Positions 1-9,023 of a stretch of 64,000 nucleotides of DNA are shown here, in pieces; within the stretch, counting starts at the first letter, position 1; each line of letters starts with the position of its first letter. Source of the stretch: Crenobacter cavernae (lineage in GTDB: Bacteria > Pseudomonadota > Gammaproteobacteria > Burkholderiales > Chromobacteriaceae). The notes beneath the pieces were generated by a model. That model saw only the letters and a list, made by a program, of their open reading frames with translations, was not told where the DNA came from and searched no databases. The stretch covers positions 62,001-126,000 of the forward strand of contig NZ_CP031337.1 in the NCBI RefSeq assembly GCF_003355495.1, written 5' to 3'. The position numbers and the translations under genes are program-made.

Positions 1-633
1 AGGAGACTTCTCAACTTGTTCGAAGAAGGATTTGAACTCTTGAATCTCTCTGGCCAGATGCTTTTCATTGATGCCATCGGCGACCTCACCAAATTTTTTC
101 TTCCAGAGTGAAACAGCATCCTTCAGAGGCTGGCTTTGGGCGTCAAGGTGCTTTACAAACTCTGGTACTGATAGAAGTTCAGCCAACCCCTGTGGTTTGA
201 GGTTTGATTGTGCATCCTTGAATTCCTGAGTCAACCAGCCTTTACTGTTTAGTTGAGCTTTGCAGGCACCCCGCACGCCACTCACCCAGCGTAAAACAGG
301 CTGCATCGACTCCTCGAAATTCTTAATGAGTTCAGCAACACGGATTTTTCTGACAGCTAGGGCAACCGCCTGAGCCAACATCTTGGCTTCCGCATTAGGA
401 ATACCATCCAGCGAAGCTGCCCCCCCGACCGGTAGAGGAATATTTAGGGTTGCCCAAAATGTTCCAGCTGTAATTTGTAGGCGTTCAAGGTCGACCAGGT
501 TACCTTGGTAGGCCTTGCTACTGACGATAAGCTCATAGCCTTCCGTGAAGAGCTTGAGTTTCCAATCTGGTGAGCGGGTAAACAACCTCCCCAGTGCTGA
601 GGGGCCCCAAATCTTAAGCTGCACAATCATCAT
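1..633 (-). CDS. HelD-like UvrD/Rep superfamily helicase, N-terminal part (cut by window edge)
   Basis: The minus strand is open from about 840 to the left edge. Read from the Met-Met pair at 633, it gives 211 residues that align by eye with the N-terminal region of DNA helicase IV (HelD). They begin with a short basic and hydrophobic segment (LKIWGPSALGRLF) and end with EFKSFFEQVEKSP, the segment that directly precedes the Q motif and Walker A in HelD. The ATPase domains lie outside the window. The family unwinds DNA as a superfamily 1A helicase. The start is uncertain: an in-frame ATG at 789 would add 52 basic residues, and neither start has a clear ribosome binding site. The family call rests on the N-terminal part alone. 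Confidence 0.55.
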   Translation of the reverse strand, partial: MMIVQLKIWGPSALGRLFTRSPDWKLKLFTEGYELIVSSKAYQGNLVDLERLQITAGTFWATLNIPLPVGGAASLDGIPNAEAKMLAQAVALAVRKIRVAELIKNFEESMQPVLRWVSGVRGACKAQLNSKGWLTQEFKDAQSNLKPQGLAELLSVPEFVKHLDAQSQPLKDAVSLWKKKFGEVADGINEKHLAREIQEFKSFFEQVEKSP

Positions 634-939
634 ATTGTCATTGTGGTGTGGGTTGAGATGGCCAAACCTCTTGTTCTTCACAGAGGAAGTTCTGACTCCT
701 CTGGCCGTTTGGTTACGGAACAGGTGGACAATTTCGGTGACCTTTCTCCATAGAGATTTCCTTGTCTTAACCCGCTGGTACCGTGTCATTCGGTACTTAT
801 TATTCCATTTTTCTCTCGTTTGGTTGCGTCTGTCATTAGGCTAGGTCGCTGTATAGCGACTCCAGTAGGAAATCCATTTTGAATGTGCTATAGGTCAGAT
901 AATGCGGAATGAATGCCGCAGGCTCACAGGGAGAATGAA
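634..939. promoter_or_regulatory. Divergent gap between helicase and exported protein genes
   Basis: The two genes face away from each other, so promoters for both should lie here. The only clear structure is an inverted repeat, GTCGCT-N4-AGCGAC, at 845-860. No confident -10/-35 pair was found. If the helicase starts at 789 the gap shrinks to about 150 bases. Confidence 0.3.
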
Positions 940-2397
940 ATGCGAAAACACGCAGTATTGCTTGCTTGGCTGCCCCTGGTCCCATTGGCATCAGCCTTTG
1001 CGGCTGATGAGTCATCCAACACGACCGACATCGTCGGCGCGGTGCTGAAAGAGGAAACTAGGGTATACCTCGGCCAGTGCCTTGACCCAGAACGTCCTGC
1101 AGGAACGGAGACCAGCAAACCGCCTGCGCCGACTACGGACAAGCCTAGTACGGAATGGGAGGCAGACCTTGCAAAGGTTAGGTCATTTGCGTTACCTGTG
1201 GGCATTGCTAAGCCGATTATCGACACCGCCGTCAACTTCGTAGCTGCCTCATTGCAAGTAGCGGCGCAAGAGCAAGAAGCACATGCCCTGTCGGCGTTCC
1301 CAGCTAATGGGTGGTTTTATTTAGCAAAACCAGACGGGAAAGGGAACGTGAATCTGAACGTCAACAGTCGGTGTGTCATTATGATATCGGGCTCATTCCG
1401 AACGGAAGCGCGCTCCTGGGCCTTGCCCGACAATCCGAAGGCTAGCGAACTTGCTCGCATGTTCACCCAACTGAAATCAGCGTATCCGGAAGTGGGGTGG
1501 GTGCGACTCCTCTTCCAGGCGGCAGTCGTACCTGACAAGACCAAGAACATGTTTACGCTTAAACCAACCACGCTGTATTACGAGAAGCCGGTGGAACCAA
1601 AAATGCTCTCCTCGGATACCCGCAACTTGGCAGTCAGTATTGCAATTAGCAAGGCCGGGGACCCCAAATCGGTGATTGCTTCCACGCTTTTCCCATTCCG
1701 GGAGGTGCCACCGAAAACCTACCTTGGCAAGTTCTACTTTGCCGGGTCTGAATCCCCTGCATACCTGGCGCCGACCTTGACCGATAAGGAAAAGGCGAAT
1801 CTCGCCAAACTCGCCGAACAACCGGACCCTCCCTCACCGTGGACTGACCGAAACTACCAAGCTAAAGCACGGACATACTGTGCCAAGGTCGCCGCCTACA
1901 ACAACAAACTCAAGAAAGGGCTTTCACCGATAGCCGCTCCGGAGTGTCCAGTGGATGCAAATATTGCCAAATTGGAGCTTACGGCTGCTCAGGAGGCTTT
2001 CCAGCAGCGGTTGAAAGACAACGACCCGCCGCAAGATGCTCCTACTGCGATAGACATGGGCCGGGTAACGGTAAGCGCTTCTGTCACTGAAATGAAAGAG
2101 CCGCGTAAGTTTTTGACCTTCATCTCTAAGGTTGCCGTGGCAGCGGCTCCGGGCATCAGTGCTGCCCTTGAGGCCAAACTGCCAGCCAATCGGGCGGCGG
2201 CCGGTGAGGCGGAAAAGCAAGACTACGAGGCCTACCAACTAGCTGTCTCTAATGTTCAAGTCGCACAGGCGAAATACGACGCCGAAACCGACCCTGTGGC
2301 CAAGTACCAGAAGAAGTATGACCTCGACCAGGCCAAGGTCGCGGCGAATCGCGCAGCACGACAAGCCGGCCGGGCTGAGCCATACACTATCATGTAA
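940..2397 (+). CDS. Exported protein of unknown function
   Basis: The 485-residue product begins with a typical signal peptide (MRKHAVLLAWLPLVPLASA, then FAADES), so it should be exported to the periplasm. The start at 940 is chosen because AGGGAGA lies five bases upstream; an ATG at 913 would put nine residues before the signal peptide. A Pro-rich segment follows the signal, and the last 60 residues are rich in Ala, Lys, Gln and Glu and could form a coiled coil. Cysteines are scattered. No known domain was recognised. It is divergent from the helicase gene and upstream of an integrase-like gene, which suggests island cargo. Base composition is less GC-rich than in the core genes. Confidence 0.7.
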   Translation: MRKHAVLLAWLPLVPLASAFAADESSNTTDIVGAVLKEETRVYLGQCLDPERPAGTETSKPPAPTTDKPSTEWEADLAKVRSFALPVGIAKPIIDTAVNFVAASLQVAAQEQEAHALSAFPANGWFYLAKPDGKGNVNLNVNSRCVIMISGSFRTEARSWALPDNPKASELARMFTQLKSAYPEVGWVRLLFQAAVVPDKTKNMFTLKPTTLYYEKPVEPKMLSSDTRNLAVSIAISKAGDPKSVIASTLFPFREVPPKTYLGKFYFAGSESPAYLAPTLTDKEKANLAKLAEQPDPPSPWTDRNYQAKARTYCAKVAAYNNKLKKGLSPIAAPECPVDANIAKLELTAAQEAFQQRLKDNDPPQDAPTAIDMGRVTVSASVTEMKEPRKFLTFISKVAVAAAPGISAALEAKLPANRAAAGEAEKQDYEAYQLAVSNVQVAQAKYDAETDPVAKYQKKYDLDQAKVAANRAARQAGRAEPYTIM

Positions 2398-2740
2398 GCC
2401 GCTTGCCGAAGGACCCGACCGCCAGGTTCTTCGGCAGCAGCAAACATCCCGCTAGTGCTCTACAACTGCCCTCCTATTGACGCTCGATGACGAGGAAAGA
2501 GGTGCTGCTGGAATCGAAGAGGCTGCCAAACCAGCTCGACTGCGCCACCGCGAGAGCCTGACAGATACCATCCGTCAGCGACCGAAAGTCCGAGCAGGCC
2601 GCAATGGAAACCACCCGTCCTAGCGACTAGCTCCCGGCCACCAAGGTCCGAGTTGTGTTCCATCATCACCCGCTCTCCGCACTATACCGAGAGCGAGCAG
2701 ATTAATGCCTGCATTTTTTTCTACCGAGCCATACCTGCAG
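2398..2740. other. Gap without a recognised gene
   Basis: About 340 bases between the exported protein and the hairpin before the integrase-like gene. Short open frames exist on both strands, but none has a ribosome binding site or a recognisable product. I see no terminator with a T-run after the exported protein gene. Confidence 0.4.
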
Positions 2741-2775
2741 CTTTGCCTCCTTCTAATTTTAAAGGAGAGGCAAAG
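2741..2775 (+). promoter_or_regulatory. Hairpin that can hide the ribosome binding site of the next gene
   Basis: CTTTGCCTC at 2741-2749 pairs perfectly with GAGGCAAAG at 2767-2775. With one bulged A, pairing extends through CTT and AAGG, taking in the AAAGGAG ribosome binding site (2761-2767) and the G of the GTG start codon. The loop is A+T rich. In the folded state the start of the downstream gene would be masked, which suggests translational control. Confidence 0.5.
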
Positions 2776-4760
2776 TGAGCAAGGACATACACGATAAATC
2801 AACAGGTTACATCATTGGCAGGTATTTCACTCCGTCGTCTCTAACTGCATCGCAGACGCCGAAAGAGAAGAAAAAGCGGGCCCATGGAAGGCTCATGCCC
2901 CCTCTTACTTACCAAAGTCTACTGGACGAGCAAACCCGAAAAGTGCAGTTGGACGGCCTGAACGAGCAGACCGCCGCCAACCGGGCAACCGCCCTGCGCA
3001 ACTTCCTACGCGCCAACAAAATGCGCCTCGACGATGTCGTCGGCGACGAAATGCGCTTCAAGCATCCAGAAGCCATTGAACGGCTCATTCGAATGCTGGA
3101 AGAGGAAGGACGTTCACCACGCTCCATCTCAAACACTCGTGCTGCCTTTCGCCCTTGGCGCGACGCCGTCATCGAATACGATACCGCACTGGCCCTAGCC
3201 ACGGAGAAAGGCACTCCGTTCGTCCAGGCGCTTAAGAGTGTCATGGCCGACTCCCCCGTGAAGCGCGTTGCCAAGCAAGCCGGTGTTCCTCAAGACATGC
3301 TCAGGGGCTGGCTGTTAGGCAAGCAACCTCGACCATCCAGCGCCAAGTACCTGATGCGCATTGAAGGGTTCTTCGGCTTGGAACGAAACAGCCTCATTAC
3401 CCTCGCTGGCGTTAAACCGCGTGGTTACAAAGCCCAGCTTGGTGGGCCGCCCGCCCCGATTCAATACAATCAAACAGTCCTGGCACTTACCCAACAGCAT
3501 TATTGCTGCAAACCGGGGCCGGATTCACCCTTGCGCCAGCAATGGCTCGAATATGTAACGTATAAGACTTGTGCTGTCCCCAGGTTAAAACGGACCAAAC
3601 GTGGTAAGTGGCGACTCTCGCCTTGCCCGCTTTCCCCGAGCACAGACGCAAATTGGTGGGCGTTTCTTGATGGGAAAGAGGTGGCATCTGCACGCATCGC
3701 TTGGTTCAAGACATCCTCCTATCTTGGCTGGCTGTCCCTTGCTCAAGAGCGCGGTGGCAAAGGGCTTTCGGTAGACAGCGTCCAGACGCTGGCATGGTTG
3801 GCGGTCCCCGACTTCCTAGAAGAATATCTGGACTGGTGTAAAGAGCGTGTAGGAAAGCGCAACCAGGGCACAACCCAGTTTCTGGCTTTCGTAGCCTCGC
3901 TTGTCCGCCCGCGTTATGGTTACCTTTGGCAGAGTCCCGAAAAACAAGCGACTCTCCCTGCTGCGTACTCCACTGAAGAGTGGACGAAGCTCTGCGAACG
4001 GCAGTTTGACCTGACCGAGCAACTGGTGTCTGCCTACCAGGGAGAAATCGACGTTTCCCGGGACTCGTTTGAGCCCATCCGCACGCTCGTCGAACTGCGG
4101 CAGCCCATGGAAGCCATCGTGGATATGATTCAACGGATGCGCGCCAACCGTCCGGTGGGCTCCCCTTCTCTGGAGGCAATCTGGGCCAGAGACCTGGCTC
4201 TCATCAAGCTCCTCATCTCAAATCCGCTTCGCCTGAGAAACCTGGCGCACTTAACGTGGCGCCCCGACAATAAGGGTGAACTCTATCAGCGAGCAGACAA
4301 GTCTTGGTGGATTCGCATCTCCAAACCCAAGTTTAAAAACCGAAACGGTGCAGCGGGGGACTCCATCTATGACTGCGCGGTGCAGCCCTCCGCCTGGCAA
4401 GACCTTGAGCGCTACCTGTTCATCTATCGGCCCAAGCTTTTGCGATTTCCTTCCGACCTGGTCTTTCTGACAAGGCTTGAAAAAGGGTCGACACACCATC
4501 GCCCTTGGGCCGAATTGAGCGCAAAGGTGCGCGAGCTGACAGCAAAGTACATTCCCCAGTGCTCTGGCTTCAGGGCCCATGCTTTCCGACACATCGTGGC
4601 CACCTCCATTTTGAAGGCCGAAGGAGGCACCCACAAAACGGCAGCACGTGTACTGAATGACCGAGTGGCGACCATCGAGAAGCATTATGACGGCCTGACC
4701 AGCAACGACGGGGCAATGGAAATGGGACGGTTGCTCGGGCCGCAGTTCAGCCGTATGTGA
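2775..4760 (+). CDS. Large tyrosine-recombinase-like (site-specific integrase) protein
   Basis: The 661-residue product has a C-terminal half that fits a tyrosine recombinase. LRLRNLAHLTW (around residue 480) supplies the first catalytic Arg, HAFRHIVAT supplies the His-x-x-Arg pair, and the segment ending EKHYDGL supplies the likely Tyr nucleophile. The N-terminal part contains a SAM-like core-binding region (around residues 45-100), and a helix-turn-helix-like segment, KRVAKQAGVPQDMLRGWLLG, lies near residue 160. At 661 residues it is about twice the size of a phage integrase. GTG is taken as the start because AAAGGAG precedes it. Large integrases like this often sit in islands as mobility genes; its partners are not evident here. 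Confidence 0.65.
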   Translation: MSKDIHDKSTGYIIGRYFTPSSLTASQTPKEKKKRAHGRLMPPLTYQSLLDEQTRKVQLDGLNEQTAANRATALRNFLRANKMRLDDVVGDEMRFKHPEAIERLIRMLEEEGRSPRSISNTRAAFRPWRDAVIEYDTALALATEKGTPFVQALKSVMADSPVKRVAKQAGVPQDMLRGWLLGKQPRPSSAKYLMRIEGFFGLERNSLITLAGVKPRGYKAQLGGPPAPIQYNQTVLALTQQHYCCKPGPDSPLRQQWLEYVTYKTCAVPRLKRTKRGKWRLSPCPLSPSTDANWWAFLDGKEVASARIAWFKTSSYLGWLSLAQERGGKGLSVDSVQTLAWLAVPDFLEEYLDWCKERVGKRNQGTTQFLAFVASLVRPRYGYLWQSPEKQATLPAAYSTEEWTKLCERQFDLTEQLVSAYQGEIDVSRDSFEPIRTLVELRQPMEAIVDMIQRMRANRPVGSPSLEAIWARDLALIKLLISNPLRLRNLAHLTWRPDNKGELYQRADKSWWIRISKPKFKNRNGAAGDSIYDCAVQPSAWQDLERYLFIYRPKLLRFPSDLVFLTRLEKGSTHHRPWAELSAKVRELTAKYIPQCSGFRAHAFRHIVATSILKAEGGTHKTAARVLNDRVATIEKHYDGLTSNDGAMEMGRLLGPQFSRM

Positions 4761-4807
4761 GCCGATAAGGTTTGGAGCCGCCGTCTTTTCAATCTCATCA
4801 TCCTGTC

Positions 4808-4837
4808 AAAAAAAGCCCAACACTACGTGTTGGGCTT
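4808..4837 (-). terminator. Intrinsic terminator on the minus strand
   Basis: AAGCCCAACAC (4813-4823) and GTGTTGGGCTT (4827-4837) form an 11-bp stem with a three-base loop. The run of seven A on the plus strand is a T-run for transcripts moving left, so it probably ends transcription of the DUF2779 gene. Confidence 0.6.
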
Positions 4838-4955
4838 GCTGAGAGTTAGCTGGCCTCGTCTAGCAAGAAGGGCTATTCGCAAAACCGTGTGGGAATGATG
4901 CGACCCATGAAAATTCAAAAACCGTAATCTCGTGTAAAGGAAAATCCTGATTGAC

Positions 4956-5111
4956 GTGAAAATTGACTATGCGACTGTCGATACCTATGTCTCTGCACAG
5001 GTATGGTTAGACACCATCGCCCCAGTGGTCTCCATCAATCCAGTGAATAGGACGAAGGTGGCTAAGCCTCGTCAGCGAGCCACTCGTCGTCGTCCGCCTA
5101 ACCCTGAATAA
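4956..5111 (+). pseudogene. C-terminal remnant of an XRE-family regulator
   Basis: A GTG-initiated frame of 51 codons ends with WLDTIAPVVSINP and KPRQRATRRR. This matches the C-terminus of the intact XRE regulator at 11693-12022 (WLETIAPVATINP and KPRQRASKPR). The helix-turn-helix part is missing, and the possible ribosome binding site is about 14 bases from the GTG, so this is read as a decayed paralog. The rest of the gap between 4838 and 5164 holds nothing recognisable. Confidence 0.6.
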
Positions 5112-5164
5112 ACAGGCCTTGCTGCCACTTCTTCATGTGGCTGGCCCAGAGTTGCGACATCGCA

Positions 5165-6714
5165 TCACATTCCGTATGGGCGAACTGGGCGCCCTACTCC
5201 AGCAAGGAAATAGGCAACCTCAACCATCGCCCAAGTGTCCTGCCTGCAATAGTGCCGCAAGTTCGATTCTGTTTCAGCCTTCTGTTGAGCGGGTACATGC
5301 GGCTCCAACGCCGCTTTTAGATAAGCAACCTGAGCACCTGTGCCATCATGCACTTCATCGAGTGAACCATAGTCCAAATCCGGCGCTATGACCGGAAGAA
5401 CTTTCTTGATTGAAAAGGAGCCTTGCATGCTGGGGTGGTAAAAGTGCTGTTTAACAATTGGGAGCAAGTCAACAAGGCGGTCAATGTAGGGTTGCAGCAA
5501 ATCTGCATATTGAGGGTGGCGTTGTTTTAGCTCCTGTAAGCGGCCACGTTCGTATGTAGCAAAATAGACAAAAATAGGACCATTATCATATTGGTTTATA
5601 ACTTTCTGCATTTGCTGGATACATGCTAGCGAAGGGTCATTGCCACTTAGGTCAAGAAACTCACCATGGTCGAAGACTCCCGGAGCACGTTCGATGTGGC
5701 ATGACCATTGAAATGGAATTTGCTCATAAGGACGCACACCTGTCCAAAGTGGTACAGGGAGGTCGATACCCTCGAAGTCAAAGTAGTAACGTGGATAGCC
5801 GTATCCGGCCAATACCTCGTCAGCACCAGGGACGACGATTTGTTGCCCCGTGCGGTGTGCTTGCTGAATTCTGAAATAAAGGTCAGCTTGCGCTCCCTGA
5901 AGTTCGTCTGAGGTGGGGTCCAGGATTGAAGTGTAACCCTTGGTCAGGTGCAGTTTATTTGCCAGCTTTTTTCCCGCCGCATCCGGAAGTAGCTCGATAG
6001 GGTGCTCCGGCCGGGGTGGGTCAAGCGGTTCACAGAGCGCCTTGTAGGGGCAATTGTAAGGGGATGTGCATTGTTTGCCCGTCTTGACATCGGGCATTGA
6101 ACCGGCGAGTACATCTTCTGCTGTTTGAAGCCAGATGGGTACTTTTGCTAGTCTCCTATTTACCTCTTCTGTCACATCCAACTGTCGAAACAGCCCTGCG
6201 TAATCCCCCCACCAGGGTATCGCCACCGATTGTTGAGCAGGTTCAGCTCTGTATGAGCAATGGGTAGACCACTTTTCCACATAATCCAGGCTTGAATTGC
6301 CAAATCATCCAGGTGGTGTTCTTGTGGCTTATCGAGCGTGATTTTGTCGTCTTTCAGTGGAAAACTAGATGCTTTGGTTTCCTGAAGCACATATGAGTTA
6401 CCTAAAGGTATTAATGCATCTGCCCGAGCATAAAGACCATCATGTTCCATTGGTACTTCGACAGCCGGTATGTCAGGATACTGGGCTAGTAAATGACGCG
6501 CATTGGCTGCGGCTTCTGAAGGATGGTCACTGGATTGGGGCCAAAGGATGTTCCGGCCTAATTGTTTCCGTGCTTTTTCCCCAACCTGGTTTCCGTCCCG
6601 TACTCGCCGATAGCTTTGGGGGTCATCTATTGGAGCTAGGCCGGGATGATGATGTTCCAACCACAGTTTGCGTGGGCATTGCAGCAACGATTGCAAGTCT
6701 GACTTCGACAGCAT
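5165..6714 (-). pseudogene. DUF2779 RecB/Cas4-like nuclease with DEDD exonuclease domain, frameshifted
   Basis: Two overlapping minus-strand frames (6172-6714 and 5165-6280) together give one DUF2779 protein. The first half has the PD-(D/E)XK-like pattern (LYARADALIP, then LQETKASS) of Cas4/RecB nucleases. A cysteine cluster, CTSPYNCPYKALC, resembles the Fe-S site of Cas4-like enzymes. The second half begins YYFDFEGIDLP and ends CRQDTWAMVEVAYFL, a DEDD-type 3'-5' exonuclease signature. The frames join at a six-base G-run (6205-6210 on the plus strand, read as C); one extra G would restore a continuous WRYPGGGDYAGLFRQ. ATG at 6714 is the preferred start, preceded by a GGGGGAGGGGG stretch. It may be a real pseudogene or a homopolymer read error. 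Confidence 0.7.
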
Positions 6715-6926
6715 GTCCCCCTCCCCCAATGGTCATGTGTAGTCATGTGACATCGGCGATGCTCATGACCATTGATTGATAGCATTGGCTGGCACTGGAT
6801 GCAAAATGTCATTTGTATGGCGCTTAAGCTGTGATAGGCGTGGCTGGAGCCTACGTTTGCCGAAGAAAATTCTCATCAGAGAAAGGGGATTCACGGCATG
6901 AACTACGGCATTCACTAACATTGGCA

Positions 6927-7586
6927 TCAATCCGCCGCAATGAATTCTGTCTCGCCCACCGGGTTCAACCCTTTCGGACTGTCGACCGGCGTGACCAGCA
7001 ACGGCCGGCGCAGTCGCGGCTGCAGCAAGTCGGCGAAATCGTCGACATGGCTAAACTCGGGGCTCAACCAGGTGTCGAAATCTCCCGGCTCCAACAGCAA
7101 CGGCAGGCTTTTTTCGTGGATATGGGAAAGTTTGGGATGGGGCGGGACGGTGATGATGCTGAACGCGGGTACCAGCTGCTCGCCGTATGGCCACAACTCG
7201 TAGAGACTGCCGAATGCAACGGCCCCCGGTTGCGTAATCGCGTAGCACTGACCGTCTCGCCATTCGTGAAACGCGGTGGCCGGGACGATGGCACGCTGAC
7301 GCGGATAGCGCTCGCGCCACGACTTGAGGGTCATCAGGTTATCGCTGCGCGCGTTCAACGTGCTGTATTTCGGCTTGGGCCGGAACCCGACGCCGCTCGG
7401 GCGGGGCTCGATGAGTAACGACCACATCCCGTTCAACAACTGGCGCTCGCCGTTACGCTCGATGACGAAGTGAGCGTATTGACCCGGACAGATGTCGCGC
7501 CGGAACTCGGGCAGCGCCTGGACGCCAAGCCGCTGCAGTAGCTCCCGCAGTTCCTGTGTATCTAGAGTGTTGAAACGACCGCACAT
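6927..7586 (-). CDS. yedK: SRAP / SOS response-associated peptidase (YedK family)
   Basis: The 219-residue product begins MCGRFNTL. In this family Cys2, exposed after removal of Met1, covalently traps abasic sites in single-stranded DNA; therefore ATG 7586 is chosen over the upstream start at 7613. Other family marks are NARSD, the segment PATAFHEWRDG and the HIHEKSLPLLL block containing the catalytic His. It lies divergent from a umuD start region (7763), suggesting a former SRAP-umuDC unit. A C-terminal fragment of a second copy lies at 7871-7951. Confidence 0.85.
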   Translation of the reverse strand: MCGRFNTLDTQELRELLQRLGVQALPEFRRDICPGQYAHFVIERNGERQLLNGMWSLLIEPRPSGVGFRPKPKYSTLNARSDNLMTLKSWRERYPRQRAIVPATAFHEWRDGQCYAITQPGAVAFGSLYELWPYGEQLVPAFSIITVPPHPKLSHIHEKSLPLLLEPGDFDTWLSPEFSHVDDFADLLQPRLRRPLLVTPVDSPKGLNPVGETEFIAAD

Positions 7587-7701
7587 CGCCATGCCTCCGT
7601 TCCTGAGCGGCAAACCGAGTCCAGTCTGCCGCCGCTCATCGGGTGATTTAGCACGGTGGGTGCCCGGTGTGCAGGCCTTGCGGTGGCCAGTGCTGCCCCG
7701 G

Positions 7702-7805
7702 CGCCGCGGCGCGACACGCCGGCGGTCTAGAATGACAGAAACCCTGCCGTATCGACCGTACCATGGTTCAGCCTACCTCCCGCCGTCCCTTGCCCCTGTC
7801 CCGTG
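7702..7805 (+). repeat. 104-bp direct repeat, copy 1: upstream region and first codons of umuD
   Basis: This segment matches 9231-9334 with two mismatches by eye. It includes the ATG at 7763 and the first 14 codons of the UmuD-like gene. After 7805 the match ends, leaving a truncated umuD start. Confidence 0.85.
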
Positions 7806-7870
7806 AGAAATTCATGCCAAGCCGTCACCGTCAGCAACCATCGGTCGGTGTTGATGTACTAACATAGGCA

Positions 7871-7951
7871 TCAATCCGCAGGACTGGTCTCAGCCTCACA
7901 CACCGGGTTCAACCCCACTGGACTGTCGACCGGCGTGACTAATAATGGCCC
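7871..7951 (-). pseudogene. C-terminal remnant of a second SRAP gene
   Basis: Read on the minus strand this gives PLLVTPVDSPVGLNPV and a stop, matching the end of the intact SRAP protein (PLLVTPVDSPKGLNPV). The DNA similarity extends to about 7858 and parallels 6918-7010. The rest of the gene is absent. It is slightly more diverged than the umuD repeat. Confidence 0.7.
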
Positions 7952-8009
7952 GCTGAATTGTTGCGGCCGGAACTCGGCTGCACCGGTTGGATTCGGCTCA
8001 AAGTATCAA

Positions 8010-8053
8010 GAAGTATCATCGGATTTGACACTTCTCAAACTCGATGATACTTC
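8010..8053. repeat. Perfect 12-bp inverted repeat with 20-base loop
   Basis: GAAGTATCATCG (8010-8021) and CGATGATACTTC (8042-8053) are exact inverted copies. A direct repeat of AAGTATCA overlaps the left arm. There is no T-run. It may be an operator or a recombination relic at the edge of the RHS remnant. Confidence 0.5.
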
Positions 8054-8267
8054 GTGATAGAGAACCCAAAACTCCCTTGCCATGCAGGCACTCCGCGCCC
8101 ATGTCAGATGACATGACTCCACCAAAAATCGGGAACTGGCCAACCAGGAAGTGGCGATTCTGCGTGAAGCAGTAGCAAAGCAACTGAGAGGTGACACACC
8201 GAAATGCCAGCATGCGGCGCTGCTGCAGATGCCCATCAAGCCATGCGACATGGTGCTCGAGCACCTC

Positions 8268-8460
8268 TATGAAAACGGCTCCGGGCATTGACTGCGGACG
8301 CTGTGGAACAGCGAGGCCATCACCGACCTGGAGCGCGACAATCTGCACCGCGAGACCGTACGTCTGCGCGGCCGCCAATCGGGACACCTGAGCCAACGCC
8401 GCCAGTACGACCCCTTATCGCGCCTGACTGCACTGCAACTGCATAACGGCGCGGGCGCCA
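8268..8460 (+). pseudogene. RHS-repeat protein fragment
   Basis: One frame reads YENGSGH, a stop, then LRTLWNSEAITDLERDNLHR and further on QRRQYDPLSRLTALQL. These are typical RHS/YD repeat phrases (GSGHL, DLERD-LHRE, YDPLGRLT). The in-frame TGA and lack of flanking repeats show a dead fragment. The same frame continues open upstream to about 8110 without RHS features. Confidence 0.6.
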
Positions 8461-8575
8461 TTGACGATGGCACTACAGTGCCTGTATGGCGACAACATCG
8501 AACATCATCGTCTGAGCAATGCCAATCCGCTTGATGATGGTGAGCGAGGGACAACCACAGACGTAGGTTTTGTTG

Positions 8576-8977
8576 ATGAGCGACCTAGAGGCTTTGCTTC
8601 GTGAAATAGCCCGACAAGGACTACAGAGCGCGCCCCATGCGCTATTGAGGACGGTCGCGGAGCGTATCTGGTACCACATAGACATCCCAGACCTCTCGTT
8701 GCTGGAGCCTGAACTACGTCCGGTCGTCGGTTATCTCGTCTCCCGGCTCCTGCGGGTGAACACACTAGACAAGGAACGGAAGATGCAGCTGATGGCCGCG
8801 ATTGAACCATTCCTGCCCGAGCACCCATTGCCAACCAGAAGCCGGGACCCTCTAGCGGTGAGCTGGGGTATTACAGACAACTTCTCACCGCGATTTGGAG
8901 AGCTCCTTCCCTACCAAACCCGACATTACGCCGCCGAATACCTGGCCAGGAAAAAGGGCAAGCCGCCAGCTGCCTAG
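8576..8977 (+). CDS. Hypothetical protein after the RHS remnant
   Basis: A 133-residue product with no recognised domain, probably cytoplasmic and mostly helical in the first half (LEALLREIARQGLQSAPHAL). ATG 8576 is chosen over two upstream TTG codons, although no strong ribosome binding site is visible. It directly follows an RHS fragment, so it might be an orphaned effector or immunity gene, but nothing in the sequence proves that. The C-terminal tail is basic (LARKKGKPPAA). Confidence 0.45.
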   Translation: MSDLEALLREIARQGLQSAPHALLRTVAERIWYHIDIPDLSLLEPELRPVVGYLVSRLLRVNTLDKERKMQLMAAIEPFLPEHPLPTRSRDPLAVSWGITDNFSPRFGELLPYQTRHYAAEYLARKKGKPPAA

Positions 8978-9023
8978 TCGAGCTACAGGCAGCTGCCATG
9001 CAACAGCTGCCGGACAACATACT

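Noticed and set aside
545..844. A 99-codon plus-strand frame near the left edge
   Set aside because: It is antisense to the HelD-like frame, which has recognisable family sequence.
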